Assembly: GCA_001970955.1 (NCBI GenBank)
Contig: MPUH01000215.1
Coordinates: forward strand, 16,226-80,225
Length of the DNA stretch: 64,000 nt
Reading direction: 5' to 3'
DNA from: Stentor coeruleus
Taxonomy: Eukaryota; Ciliophora; Heterotrichea; Heterotrichida; Stentoridae
The notes under the pieces were generated by a model. That model had not been told where the DNA came from. It was given only the letters and a program-made list of their open reading frames with translations, and made no database searches. Made by a program: the position numbers and the translations under genes. Below, piece after piece: positions 44,701 to 52,454 of this stretch (positions are counted from its first letter, which is position 1; every line of letters starts with the position of its first letter).

Positions 44701-47700
44701 TTTGGAATGTGTTGGCAATTTCTATGTAGACCCAAGAACCTTTTGGAAGGTAAAAGTGTGATTTTGAACTGTAGTATTGATTAAAGATTGATAAAGAGAA
44801 AAGAAGTTGGTGGATTGAGTCAAGATCTTCGACGTAGTTTAGTTGGAAATGATAAACTACAGGGTTGGTATGTTGATGCTTTTTAAGCATTTCACCTAAG
44901 GTTAAGGAGTTGCTGTTACCAGAAATGTTTAGTTCGACTCGTTGAAGCTGCCTTTTTTCAGCTTCTTCGATGATTCTTGTAGTTTTACCTAGGCCAACGT
45001 AACTTGAGCAGATAACACAAACGTTTTTGGATATGGATTTTATTAGCCTTTTGAGAAATAAGCCTTTTGTTATCTGATATCCGTATATAGACTGAATATT
45101 AATTTCCTTCTGAGACCTCAAATAATTTACGAAATTGCATTTGATATTATCAGTAACAATGGCTAAATAAAACTCAGAAGGATTATTCAAATAAAACTTA
45201 CCCAGTTTGCTTTTCAATTTATTCTGCAGCTCAAAAGTTAACTGTTCCGGATTTACCAAAGTATACAATAAAATAGAGTTTTGAAAACACCTATTTATAA
45301 AAAACTTAATTTCTCCCCACAAAGTAGAAAAATTACAAAAAAACACTTGCTCAGCTTGAGGTATTTTCCTTTCTGTATTATAATAAACAGTCATAATCCC
45401 TTCATAGAAATTTCTAACTTCACACAATAATATTTGCATAGGCGCTTGTTTTATAATAACATTAGATTTTTTAGGGAATTTTTCCCCTGTACTAATAGTA
45501 TTCATACCACCAATAACCTTAGAAATAACTTCTAGTCTATATTTCACATCTTCATTATACGGAAATTGTTGCTGAAAACTTTTTGAAGGAGATTTTTGCA
45601 TGTACATTAACAAAGGGATTATTTTTTTTGTTTTTTCTTTGTTTATAGCAAAAACATAGTTTTCTGCTGCACATACACGTTTTCCATATAAGAAATTAAG
45701 CCAATAATACTCTTTACACATGAATTTTATTATGTTTTTCCACTGATTATTATGGTAACTATAATACTCTTCATATTGTTTAAATTCTTCAAACTGACCT
45801 GATTTACAATAAAACTCATAATATGTGTTTATAAGACCTCTATTTAATGTTTGGCTTATTGAATTCAAGCTTTTTATTACTTTACTCATACAATCGATTA
45901 AACAAATAAACTCAAGAAATTCTTTTATATCCTCAGATCTGTCAGAATTTTCTGAATTTTTATTATCAATCATATGCTTACTTAATAATGCTCTATCTCT
46001 TAATTCAGATAATTCATTCATATTAAACAAGGAAACACAAGAATTATCTTCAGGTTTCAATAAATATAATTCTATTGAATAATTGCTTTTAGGTTTTTTA
46101 CTTATAATAAATCTTGAATATAACCAAATTTGCTTAATTCTTGTGATTTTAGCTTGTTCTTGATTGTTTATTTGATGATTATAATCTTCAAGAATTTTTA
46201 GGTTTTTAAAACATGATGCTATTTTTTCCATTGTATTTTTGTATTTTTCTTGATTAAGTTTTTCTATAACATATTTAAAGTAATCATTCAAACTCCCTTG
46301 ATGCTGTTTTAGTGTTGCGAAAAACGACCAAAGATTTACAAAGTCAGTCACAACCTCGCTAACATTTTGTTGAAGTGATGTTTTATCTTCAAGTCCATCT
46401 TGAAGAAAATCAAGCTCATCTTGTGATAAAAGATTTATAAATTTCAGTAATTCTAATGATTTTTCACACTCATTTAAGAAATCTATTATTATTTTTTGAT
46501 GCTTAGTTTCCATTTTAAACACATTATTTTCACATTTGGATACTTCGCTAATAAAACTGTCAATATTCAAAGCATTTGATGTCAAAAAATGATTTTCACA
46601 AAGTTTAAAAGATTCATAGTCATTAATACATAAAGGTTCATATACTGATATTAATTTTGAGCATAAGATTATAAAAGTTCTGTCGAAAATTATAAAATAA
46701 AATAATTCCTTGAGTTTTTCTATTGATATCGTATCAGGGTCTAGTATTTCAAATAAAATATTAGCTTCATTTTCGATGTTTTCATTTATCATATTTTGAG
46801 TTAAAACTTGTAAACGGTAAATACTTGATTGAGGATTTAAGAATATGATTTTAAGCTCAATTACCATATAATTACTTGATATTATCATTTGATTCAAAGG
46901 ATCAATTTGATTAATCAAATCAGCTTCTTGAGTATAGGAATAATAAATTATCGAGAATACAAATTTCTCCAATTGCCTTGCGTAGGTCGTAATATTCTGG
47001 ATTTCAGGAGGGATAAATGCTTGGCTTAGTGGTAGTTGGTCAAAATTGTCTGTGAATTCTGAAAATATTATTAAGAGATCTTCAAATCCTTTTAAATACT
47101 GAAGAAAAGATTTAAAGAGTTTTTCGGTGTTTTTTATATCTCGTTGCAGAATATCAAAATCATACTTTTTTTGATTGTAAATCTCTTCAAAAGCTAAAGC
47201 TCTAGTATTATCTGTAACATGTTTAAGATATTCTAAAAATATTGATAACTGATCAGAGGAATATTTATACATATAAGTGAAATCTTTAACTAAAATGCTT
47301 TGATCAGTAACAGAATCTATTTTTGAAATAATAAAATCGTTTAATGCTTTTTTGATCTCGCTTTGTACTTTGCTTGATGTTTTTTTAATGAATTTAAAAC
47401 CATAAAATCCTCGGTTAGGATTAATGAATACATTCTGCATAAGGTCTTCTTGGTTAGGTGTACATATACTTAAACAAAATTCCATTAATTCCCGAACTGT
47501 GTTATTTTGATTTTTTTTACTATAGATATCAAGTAATTTATTAGCAATTTCTTCATGAGTTTTTGAGTTTATGATTTTCTCTTTAGCTTTGTCTATGAAT
47601 ACAACTTTTAGTAAATTTAAAGTGCATATGTCCATTTGTTCAGCTAAAAGAGATAAATTTTGATATCGAATTAATAGATGGTCAACTGCTTGATTGCAAA

Positions 47701-50700
47701 GTTCTTCTAAATTAAATAAGTGTATGGATGAAAGCTCTGCATTTACATCTTGGATTGAGGTATCCATACGAATACATTTTTTAGATATCCACATTTCAAA
47801 ATATTCTTTAACTTTATCTGGATAAATGCTTATCAATAGTGAAGAATTCGCAAAACCATGAGTTTCTATGAATTTTTTTATTATTTTATCTCTTTGGAAC
47901 CCTGAGTATATTTCTTTGTCTTTAGTAAATTCAAAAATTTTAGCGTAATATTCAGCATTTTCAGGCACAACGTTTTCTTTTGTTGAAAGATTACTATTAA
48001 TGAATTCTCCAAGATCGTATTTACTAAAGAGAATTCTGATTTTTTCTGGAAGCTGCTCTATAATTTCGATGCACCCAAAAAGTTCTACAACACTCACATT
48101 AGATTTTTTAATTCTGTTGCTAATAACATCTTTTATTTTGTCTAAATTTAACTCTAAACAAGTATGATTCATAATTAGCTTTAGCATTCTATAAAAATTT
48201 TTTGTACAACTAATTAATAGTTCAGCGAGGTTTACTTTTTGAAAATTTACAAGTTTTTTCATGAACTCAATAACTTCATAAGTATCATTTTCATTTATAT
48301 ATCTTTCCCAATCTTGATATTTTGTAAGAATATTCTTCACAAATCCAAATGCTGCATTGAAATCATCTAACTGATCTATTATTTTAAGACACTTAGAAAA
48401 TATCTCTAAGCTGCAAACTAAAAAAACATTCCTCAATCCTTTTGCAACCAGATTATATTCTTCCAACTTTTTTATTTCCAAAAATCGTGAATTAAAACTA
48501 TCAGAAGCAATGCTTTCTAGAATTTTTGGAAAATTGTGACATTTGCAAAACTTAAATGCATTATCATCCAAAGTGCCAAGTAAGCATAATATTCCGTAAA
48601 GAAGTTGCTTTGATATTGCTGATTTTGATTCTAAAAATAAGTTTATATTGCTTATTATGTTTTTTTGACTATCAAAATTAGGACTATATTTGTTTTCTAT
48701 ATCTTGAAACTGACTTGTAGCTAATTCAAGTGCATCATATACATAATTGATTATCAAGTATATAGAAATTAGTGCAAGTTGAGAATATGAATCTTTATTT
48801 TCATTTTTACTGTAACTATATCCATAATTTGGTTTATTTTCATAATCAAAGTTGAAAAGAAACTGATATTTCTTTCTTAGAAATTTTCTTGGGTTTGCTT
48901 CTTTCATTTCTTTTGTTGACCATAAATACCCATCCTTGTTTAATTGTAAAAAAAAATCATTGAAGTTATAAGAATAGTCTAGTGAGCATTCATAAAGTCT
49001 GAGGGTTTTTTTTAATTCATATTTTTCGAAAGGAAAATCAACTAAATTTAGCTCTTTAGATATAGTACTATCTGATTTAGATACAATAAATAGTTTTATG
49101 TCTTTTGGTTTATTATTCTCTAAATCAATTGCAGTGATAAATTTTGAAGTTTCAGTAAAGATCCTTGGTTTATTTAGCACAGAAACCGGATGAATTATCT
49201 CATTTCTTTCAATCAAAACTAACTCCTTTATACTACTAAATCTTCCAAGTTCCCTCATATTAACACAAATTCTATAAGAGCTTCTTCTAATATTTTCTGA
49301 ATATTTTTTTGCTTGTTCTTGCGCATCATTTAAGTTTTTTATTCTTTCAAAGATCCTTAATTTATATTCAAATTTATCGTTATTTTTATCAATGCAAAAT
49401 ATTCCTAGTAAATTCTCCATTGTGTTTATTTCAGGTATTATCGGAACTATGATATATGCTTTTTGTTCTTGATTTATTTTGAAAAATTCTTCTTTATTAT
49501 GAATTGCATAGCCTTTACTAACTTTTAAAATAATATTATAATAGCATATTCTTTGAAGTGCTGTTAATCCTAGCATATAACTACACATTATATCTTCTAT
49601 TGTAATTTTCCAAAGTAGTTCGCCAATTTTTACATAAGGATCTAGTTGATTTCTAAAATTAACTGAATTATCTTGGCTTTCCTGCATGTGCCACATAGTT
49701 AGTGCTTCAGTCCAATCTTTGCAAGAACCTAGATTTAAGATGTTTTGCTTTATAAGATATGCTACATTTTGCTGAAGGATTTTTAATTCGTCTATTATTT
49801 CCAGATCTTCAAGCTTAAAAGTTTCGCGAATGGAATTCTTTATGATTTCAGGGCTTAGATTTTCATTTTGTTTGATGTTTTCAGGAGGGAGTTGGCTACT
49901 TTCTTCGTAGTTTTGAGGATCATATACTTTTTTTTCATCATAATCATTTGACGGACATTTACTTTCTTCAATATTTTTATCTATATCTTGATTTTTAACT
50001 ATCTCTTGATTTTTATCTATCTCTTGATTTTTATCTATCTCTTGATTTTTATCTATATCTAATTCCATTTTTTGATCAGAGATTATATTCTTCATTTCTG
50101 TATTAAACAATTCTTGTTGAAGTCTCTCTTGGTTCATTAAAACAATCTTCTCATTAGCAGCTTGTTCAGCATTAGGATCTACATGTTGCACTTCAGATAT
50201 AATTTCATAATTACTTGGATTATAATCAAAATGAGCTCTATCGCTTATATTTAAGGGTTCTGTTTGTGGAAATGATAATTGATTTTCTATATCCATGGTC
50301 TGATTACTTATCTTGTTTTCTTCATTATACCCGATTTCAGATTTTACCTCTATAGATCGAATATTTTCTTCACTCAGTGGCACAATTGGCTGTAACTCTT
50401 CAATTTCACCTTTTTCATTAATAGCAAACTCATCAGTATTCTTAACTTTCCTCTCTTCTTCTTGAAATTTTCCCTCCTGTTCTTCATTATCCTCATTTTT
50501 TTCTAGCGCTATTAAAGGAATATATTTAGATTTCCTAATTGTTATCATATCTTGTATAGATTTAAAATCAAAATTAGTCGATTCCATAAGACGGATATTT
50601 CTCTTTTCAATACTCGACAACGAATTTATAACTATTTGCCAAAACTCATCCTTTTCAATAAATTGTGCTGCCATAAAAATTCTCAGCTTTAACTCTATAT

Positions 50701-51136
50701 TTTCTTCCAAAATTATCATTGGTAATAGTCTAAATCCAGCAATTTCTTCACAGTAAACAATAGCTAACTTATCATTTGACCACCAGAGTATAAAATCCCC
50801 ACAAGCAATTTGAATTATTTTTTCTATAAAATTTTGTTTGTGCTCAGAATTCAGTATTATTTCATAGCAATCCTCCATGATTTCTAAATCCCACACAGTT
50901 TCGATGCCTTCATAAATATTAGCCTTTTCCCAAAATTCTTGTTCTATCTTGTTGAAGAAACTCCTATATGGGCTAAGTTTAGTAAGAAAACACATCTCAA
51001 AAGACAATTGGATATTTGAAATTGTTTTTTTATACTTTAAGACAATCTTAGCACAGTTCTCATAGACCTGATGTAATGAGCTTTTGGAAGCTGTAGGTCT
51101 GAGACCTTGGCTATTGGTTGGATCTAATTCACTCAT
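35702..51136 (-). CDS. RNF213/mysterin-like giant AAA+ protein with RZ finger
   Basis: 5144 aa in one uninterrupted frame, close to human RNF213 (about 5200 aa). Walker A motifs occur near residue 2049 (VGLGKTT), 2485 (GETGCGKTS) and 2826 (GKPGCSKS). After the last comes VVFDEIGLAEISKHNPLKVL and then FIGISNWRLDASKMNR, both hallmarks of RNF213 AAA modules. Near 3120-3200, ILEDMDSIYSSLYDLFNQ and a later FLNRFEKHF correspond to the RNF213 AAA4 region. An RZ finger lies at about 4375-4420 (CYKCSDDC, CGGATERKKCPFC, IGGEGH). I see no RING between AAA core and RZ finger. The C-terminus is an Arg/Gly tail (about 5115-5144). A 6-residue repeat (IDKNQE) lies near 366-390. RNF213 is a ubiquitin ligase of lipid-droplet and antimicrobial defence; activity here is inferred. 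Confidence 0.9.
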   Translation of the reverse strand: MSELDPTNSQGLRPTASKSSLHQVYENCAKIVLKYKKTISNIQLSFEMCFLTKLSPYRSFFNKIEQEFWEKANIYEGIETVWDLEIMEDCYEIILNSEHKQNFIEKIIQIACGDFILWWSNDKLAIVYCEEIAGFRLLPMIILEENIELKLRIFMAAQFIEKDEFWQIVINSLSSIEKRNIRLMESTNFDFKSIQDMITIRKSKYIPLIALEKNEDNEEQEGKFQEEERKVKNTDEFAINEKGEIEELQPIVPLSEENIRSIEVKSEIGYNEENKISNQTMDIENQLSFPQTEPLNISDRAHFDYNPSNYEIISEVQHVDPNAEQAANEKIVLMNQERLQQELFNTEMKNIISDQKMELDIDKNQEIDKNQEIDKNQEIVKNQDIDKNIEESKCPSNDYDEKKVYDPQNYEESSQLPPENIKQNENLSPEIIKNSIRETFKLEDLEIIDELKILQQNVAYLIKQNILNLGSCKDWTEALTMWHMQESQDNSVNFRNQLDPYVKIGELLWKITIEDIMCSYMLGLTALQRICYYNIILKVSKGYAIHNKEEFFKINQEQKAYIIVPIIPEINTMENLLGIFCIDKNNDKFEYKLRIFERIKNLNDAQEQAKKYSENIRRSSYRICVNMRELGRFSSIKELVLIERNEIIHPVSVLNKPRIFTETSKFITAIDLENNKPKDIKLFIVSKSDSTISKELNLVDFPFEKYELKKTLRLYECSLDYSYNFNDFFLQLNKDGYLWSTKEMKEANPRKFLRKKYQFLFNFDYENKPNYGYSYSKNENKDSYSQLALISIYLIINYVYDALELATSQFQDIENKYSPNFDSQKNIISNINLFLESKSAISKQLLYGILCLLGTLDDNAFKFCKCHNFPKILESIASDSFNSRFLEIKKLEEYNLVAKGLRNVFLVCSLEIFSKCLKIIDQLDDFNAAFGFVKNILTKYQDWERYINENDTYEVIEFMKKLVNFQKVNLAELLISCTKNFYRMLKLIMNHTCLELNLDKIKDVISNRIKKSNVSVVELFGCIEIIEQLPEKIRILFSKYDLGEFINSNLSTKENVVPENAEYYAKIFEFTKDKEIYSGFQRDKIIKKFIETHGFANSSLLISIYPDKVKEYFEMWISKKCIRMDTSIQDVNAELSSIHLFNLEELCNQAVDHLLIRYQNLSLLAEQMDICTLNLLKVVFIDKAKEKIINSKTHEEIANKLLDIYSKKNQNNTVRELMEFCLSICTPNQEDLMQNVFINPNRGFYGFKFIKKTSSKVQSEIKKALNDFIISKIDSVTDQSILVKDFTYMYKYSSDQLSIFLEYLKHVTDNTRALAFEEIYNQKKYDFDILQRDIKNTEKLFKSFLQYLKGFEDLLIIFSEFTDNFDQLPLSQAFIPPEIQNITTYARQLEKFVFSIIYYSYTQEADLINQIDPLNQMIISSNYMVIELKIIFLNPQSSIYRLQVLTQNMINENIENEANILFEILDPDTISIEKLKELFYFIIFDRTFIILCSKLISVYEPLCINDYESFKLCENHFLTSNALNIDSFISEVSKCENNVFKMETKHQKIIIDFLNECEKSLELLKFINLLSQDELDFLQDGLEDKTSLQQNVSEVVTDFVNLWSFFATLKQHQGSLNDYFKYVIEKLNQEKYKNTMEKIASCFKNLKILEDYNHQINNQEQAKITRIKQIWLYSRFIISKKPKSNYSIELYLLKPEDNSCVSLFNMNELSELRDRALLSKHMIDNKNSENSDRSEDIKEFLEFICLIDCMSKVIKSLNSISQTLNRGLINTYYEFYCKSGQFEEFKQYEEYYSYHNNQWKNIIKFMCKEYYWLNFLYGKRVCAAENYVFAINKEKTKKIIPLLMYMQKSPSKSFQQQFPYNEDVKYRLEVISKVIGGMNTISTGEKFPKKSNVIIKQAPMQILLCEVRNFYEGIMTVYYNTERKIPQAEQVFFCNFSTLWGEIKFFINRCFQNSILLYTLVNPEQLTFELQNKLKSKLGKFYLNNPSEFYLAIVTDNIKCNFVNYLRSQKEINIQSIYGYQITKGLFLKRLIKSISKNVCVICSSYVGLGKTTRIIEEAEKRQLQRVELNISGNSNSLTLGEMLKKHQHTNPVVYHFQLNYVEDLDSIHQLLFSLSIFNQYYSSKSHFYLPKGSWVYIEIANTFQNSLLKSLSFLTTLNHIEITKFNINELKITNDINYISNYLASYDDHTIDSQDFNYKEKNYKNLPNKLAREMMEKYFVENCGENPTYHQMTTFVNIMKNLLKCFENSSYSVEILNVQKMDFGNLDVGLYNEIRYNIIGSIIETTKEFMSKCLDSVRRGQSLALEAVDNPDDIDRVEEVQDLTNTIKWETSNHFTMLFLEEGDNICIYRDPTMIPQNIRKLLQIQKYLEETYKKSSIPNFSSGLSKVLGKENAYIDNYSHFDSFNLMEKLVSFYIKFSLKKSIEARRESLSRGYTHNSLQELKENHLIKLSQCGYILTPDNFLKMNLIYLRCIANVPLIIMGETGCGKTSLIRFFVQEILQEELEIICIHSGITSDIISEKLKILNKKAQEKPQRTPQEKERFWIFFDEFNTSDCVGMITDILCEKKIKDIQLSENIILVGACNPYRVKRQGLLINENVGVQKTRGVMKSNRLVHIVKPLPDKAIEFVWDFGVLKKNEIRDYIQSMLIQGMVEHKEIFITILCVAHDYFQLKEDVSSVSLRDVSRFITLYTWFYESLQTRMNFLVPKKHNSHEKKHKYSHKFFIRDNSFKAGILSFFHCYFLRIATEELRENFYSIIIENLNAENNLIITKEDIENLIKSEQYDLMSRMQVPEGIALNQALLENIFAIIPCVLNKIPILICGKPGCSKSLAIQIITSSLRGDKSQDEYLKTLKELQIVNFQGSDTCTSEGIEQVFARAEKFTSNNHLLPVVVFDEIGLAEISKHNPLKVLHSLLENENRKVGFIGISNWRLDASKMNRTLYLARPDPDKEELKDTACTLYESIAGSDTKEKFKVIVSNLAIAYYDMKVKFSNTQDTDFYGLRDFYHMIKYVSKNFKEAQYEDVEAAKIFKGICRNFGGKPKGAREIIEYFIKTYKPPPSTLMSFKPKELIIENLQEEESRYLMIICRKDVALYLTETFFDATLHKHRLILGSSFEQDLEHDETKFRILSDIIMYMEQGIPIILEDMDSIYSSLYDLFNQNFAKSGPTSKKYCRVALGAQFNPRCFVDRKFKVVVFLEDDKEVLSRTDSPFLNRFEKHFVSVADLNDLKKQKIVDKLKEWIKQCCFIPQKSDKKIWNTSIFPCYSEETMNLLVCFMEKPDIDEDDIFLKCQKFLIKTASIDLILLCEMNQITEQEKEFIKKIWYNANRMNFFEYIEKLTNQEGQKIVALTYDNISIDRLSNDKVYIQRCSNFKCEQDARTDFEIFFKDQKTAIYILEMEYSKEFQYFRFLVNMLEKTRSHFIESAKNKNICILIRLSRCDEDRKALYLLSKWKFCMFEYLEEDSKIIAQRLLELNTPNKILSEDIGIFEMHIGDIVQTAIGSLRYESPLHNYGYFISHKYKLEKLLIENPSIHSIFKEKLYRLLQSQEKSYSLALSQLFTDESIYSEARSVKEALNLYIKNLLTKEFTIIVVELEKKSVMNSLEYVNSYDICKFMLLSVLNNMAKSKLVVQTKYESNAVRFYEGLRAPFILEEFAKVKKSYKDYLAIEEKEGNNEDYEEQVIQKDNSNWKVFAEMHSKNTIYKELIEQIYETDSHQSFIFYDFVKIVLQDSLRKLDNLDIVYHFSMVFLNQDNYAKKLIAFMENSRRLPIFDKILELLNTYSHSNQQDWIIAYLYYNEEQTMDLKASLMSKPTNKGDNNSSDDEIEEPILKVYSNEEFMWLKLSLIFDVIINLLSPLSISWEKIQNINKYLNCLQTFNGLLDQFDFPETVKINNTEKLELVIQLCKINPSFELLNYITLTLWTTPFKNLCKKGFRDIISNVEASVTNYEEIPKVIKFKVFMYVKMLENSTKTIEDIVYDINNTELWEYSSFLLDKIIEKAEIVECVFASEENLDHLRVIEESENKYMKKIDLVLQTALDEDNFVVMLCDRIQRMFELEDDGEIKAEAVKKLAYRYTQALNSKHDYLGAIGRIISAARLRNIIEQYSLLLCKSEANRSREEIEFTREFASVLFDSQSLDYELYCFKCIKSIKQFRIPGLIKFIKIEKDLWQHNISNLNLGSTLNIFPYAILRNISYNDIFNIIHLIPEDPSALDSLISTQNQPEIRFYILLAFMNIIFFRYRQGNIDMNVYKKWYSEKSQIIQIHQGKEYLILIKHLINNFPQGSFLYLNQDSTEQKFLEIQACVFIIAIAIGLSKIYNPLSSMFFNGNTGITEHFAEYMNSVYCLGAEPDKMQDYLNFNHQNFDLIKSNTFSPGYSKGGCYKCSDDCDYFYVINNCGGATERKKCPFCDKDIGGEGHRIVNRPGHVNLSDQEAIQYLQSKVEEYKNKEYKGFRVTGNIMPMGTVRKLRHKVTFNLLNLMTSTVLEFLWVSELVTKNEFCILLKTDERAIHDILEKNVRLNFGEIYNSIQTQDTNLWILSTFSTLPTLLLTNQVSPSTKNIRDTFEETFETSIFSSSQNEFINSYKATLNTLTKPDILIKYIDEQEPPKTPKYPNWPLFRLTQKVSFDSMQQAFNFSKRKAELKVLRMFIENYAEVSNLQHFWPILKLCKILVDKFSFEIPRYEANLKKMRDVIFDNPSLKQGYEEFLKAWEKLSITLAFDCKIFDKPKFDKETTLGHFLIENSQNSLSRFVTAAIKTLAGIQNKFLSMINDESYDKTAFPIINLKKQDVIGVIIDLEHLTQQCSLNVPKYSMGSDLIYDFDRIQQNLINNIRRAKLINPDELFCIQYQYELLNSRGRYSGVISEIREKIPQNALPQNYFTDIESHYMKLSRGDAKQEAIYISGIYKWLDRVLCHIRNMHIIDKTTAISSVQEFHKAHSSNSNEFYHLFSHILLENVISLYEFIELKSFIIFIKTVSEEFKRPLENPSRLRTMWDKFPIDKYLVNIEIQNSEQEIIACELLGKIKNEFICVIKRLIIRLLSANIDPEFFIVDYLENESFWSQEYIKYIEDVRDVFPQEIKLCEAVRLEEELERLSKDEVIEKENVANEKVEEENKTAVFRGRGRVRRSARGRGIRGRGRGQARF
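49980..50060 (-). repeat. 18-bp tandem repeat (IDKNQE) in the RNF213-like gene
   Basis: Four to five near-identical 18-bp units encode IDKNQE, IDKNQE, IDKNQE, IVKNQD, IDKN in the acidic, disordered N-terminal region. The nucleotide identity suggests recent replication slippage. Confidence 0.85.
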
Positions 51137-51329
51137 ATTTATACCCTAATTTCTATGGGCTTATCTAAATGAAATATGTATAATTATAAAATGTCTTATA
51201 GCATTAGTAATATAGACTATATGGCTAGATATATAGACACTTATATATTATATAGAAAATTGTTATTTTTCCTTCCACATGTATTTATAACTTTTTCATG
51301 TTACTGATAGTTTTCTATAAGTATATCTA
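51137..51329. other. Short A/T-rich spacer
   Basis: A/T-rich, with nothing recognised beyond TATATA-type runs. It separates the start of the RNF213-like gene from the decayed gene. Confidence 0.5.
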
Positions 51330-52037
51330 ATGTCCGGAGATACAATAAACTTTTCCGATAGAAAAAATTACGAGTCTAGGAATTTCTTGTATTCCAGAAT
51401 CTGAGAAAAGATATGAAATACCTTGGAGATTTAGATTTACTAAGATCATTGTGCTCTGAATGATAGATGCAAATGCGTTCTTCATGTTAAGCATTTAGTT
51501 TCTTATTGCGAGAATCCAAAAACCCAAAAGGATTATGCAGTTTATGATATAAAGATTCAATAAAATATATTGCCCTAAGCCAATTTATTTATTCTTTGTC
51601 AGCATTAACCTTAGAAAAATCAAGACTCATCACTAAAAAAAAAATCCACAACCAAGTTTAGTAAACATCTGAGTTTCTAAGAAAAAGCTATAAAAAAATC
51701 AGACAAAGCACTGAAAACTCGAAAAAGTATATTGAAGAATTATTACATCAATTGCAAGAAACCCTTATAAGCAAATTAACTTTAGAGCATAATGAAAAAT
51801 CTCAAACCAAAAAATATATGAATAAAGTACAGACTCAACATGATTTATATTTGAAAAACCTAGAGCAGCATAAAGAATGATGAGGAAGATTTAGAATAAC
51901 TTGATTTACTTACGGAGGAAATGTGAAAATTAGTAAGATATTAACGAAAAATGAAGAAAGTAGTGTGAAACTAGTGTGTTGACGATAGAAGAAGCTAGTG
52001 CAAATCAAAAGGAAGAGGAAATTACAAGATTTAAATA
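51330..52037 (+). pseudogene. Decayed coiled-coil gene
   Basis: Protein-like segments follow each other on the plus strand in shifting frames. ATG 51330 opens MSGDTINFSDRKNYESRNFL. A shifted frame gives LRKDMKYLGDLDLLRSLCSE. Back in the first frame comes CKCVLHVKHLVSYCENPKTQ. Then LTLEKSRLITKKKIHNQ, KKYIEELLHQLQETLISKL and KYMNKVQTQHDLYLKNLEQ follow, ending TGA TGA near 51880. Later CETSVLTIEEASANQKEEE is again coding-like, to TAA near 52037. All three stop codons interrupt it and 15-nt introns do not repair it, so it is a pseudogene. The parent was probably a coiled-coil protein, with a Cys/His stretch (CALNDRCKCVLHVKHLVSYC) that recalls a B-box. No intact parent is in this window. Confidence 0.6.
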
Positions 52038-52454
52038 AAAAAATATTTTTGGTTTAATCTAAGAAAAATGAAGTAAAAGTAACTAAAATTTTATATTTAA
52101 AAATTGTATATATAAAAAATCAATAGTTTTTCAAACTAGATATCTTAGGTCAATTATTTGGTTTCATANAAATCAATAGTTTTTCAAACTAGATATCTTA
52201 GGTCAATTATTTGGTTTCATATTTTATTTTATAACACCCTAACACCTATTTGTTTTATTATAAATATTTCTTCCTTATTTTATATATTCAAAATCCACAT
52301 CATCATAAATACTATCATACTTATAAAACATACAAAAATATAAATATTTCTTCCTTATTTTATATATTCAAAATCCACATCATCATAAATACTATCATAC
52401 TCTATGCTAAAGGTATTCTCATAAAAAAAATAATCTAAAAACCAAATTTATATT
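52038..52454. other. Spacer with seam duplication and a 61-bp direct repeat
   Basis: Bases 52117-52168 and 52170-52221 are copies around the n at 52169 (contig join). Bases 52261-52321 and 52341-52401 are identical over 61 bp with a 19-bp gap; no n is present, but the layout matches the marked seams. No gene. Confidence 0.8.

Noticed and set aside
14041-52037. Idea that the organism reads UAA/UAG as Gln
   Set aside because: TAA, TAG and TGA all terminate the clear genes, and in-frame TAA/TAG inside several genes lie exactly in 15-nt introns. Gln is CAA/CAG throughout.
52261-52401. 61-bp direct repeat as a mobile-element trace or target-site duplication
   Set aside because: Layout (identical blocks around a short unrelated stretch) equals the n-marked contig seams close by; no transposase or inverted termini.
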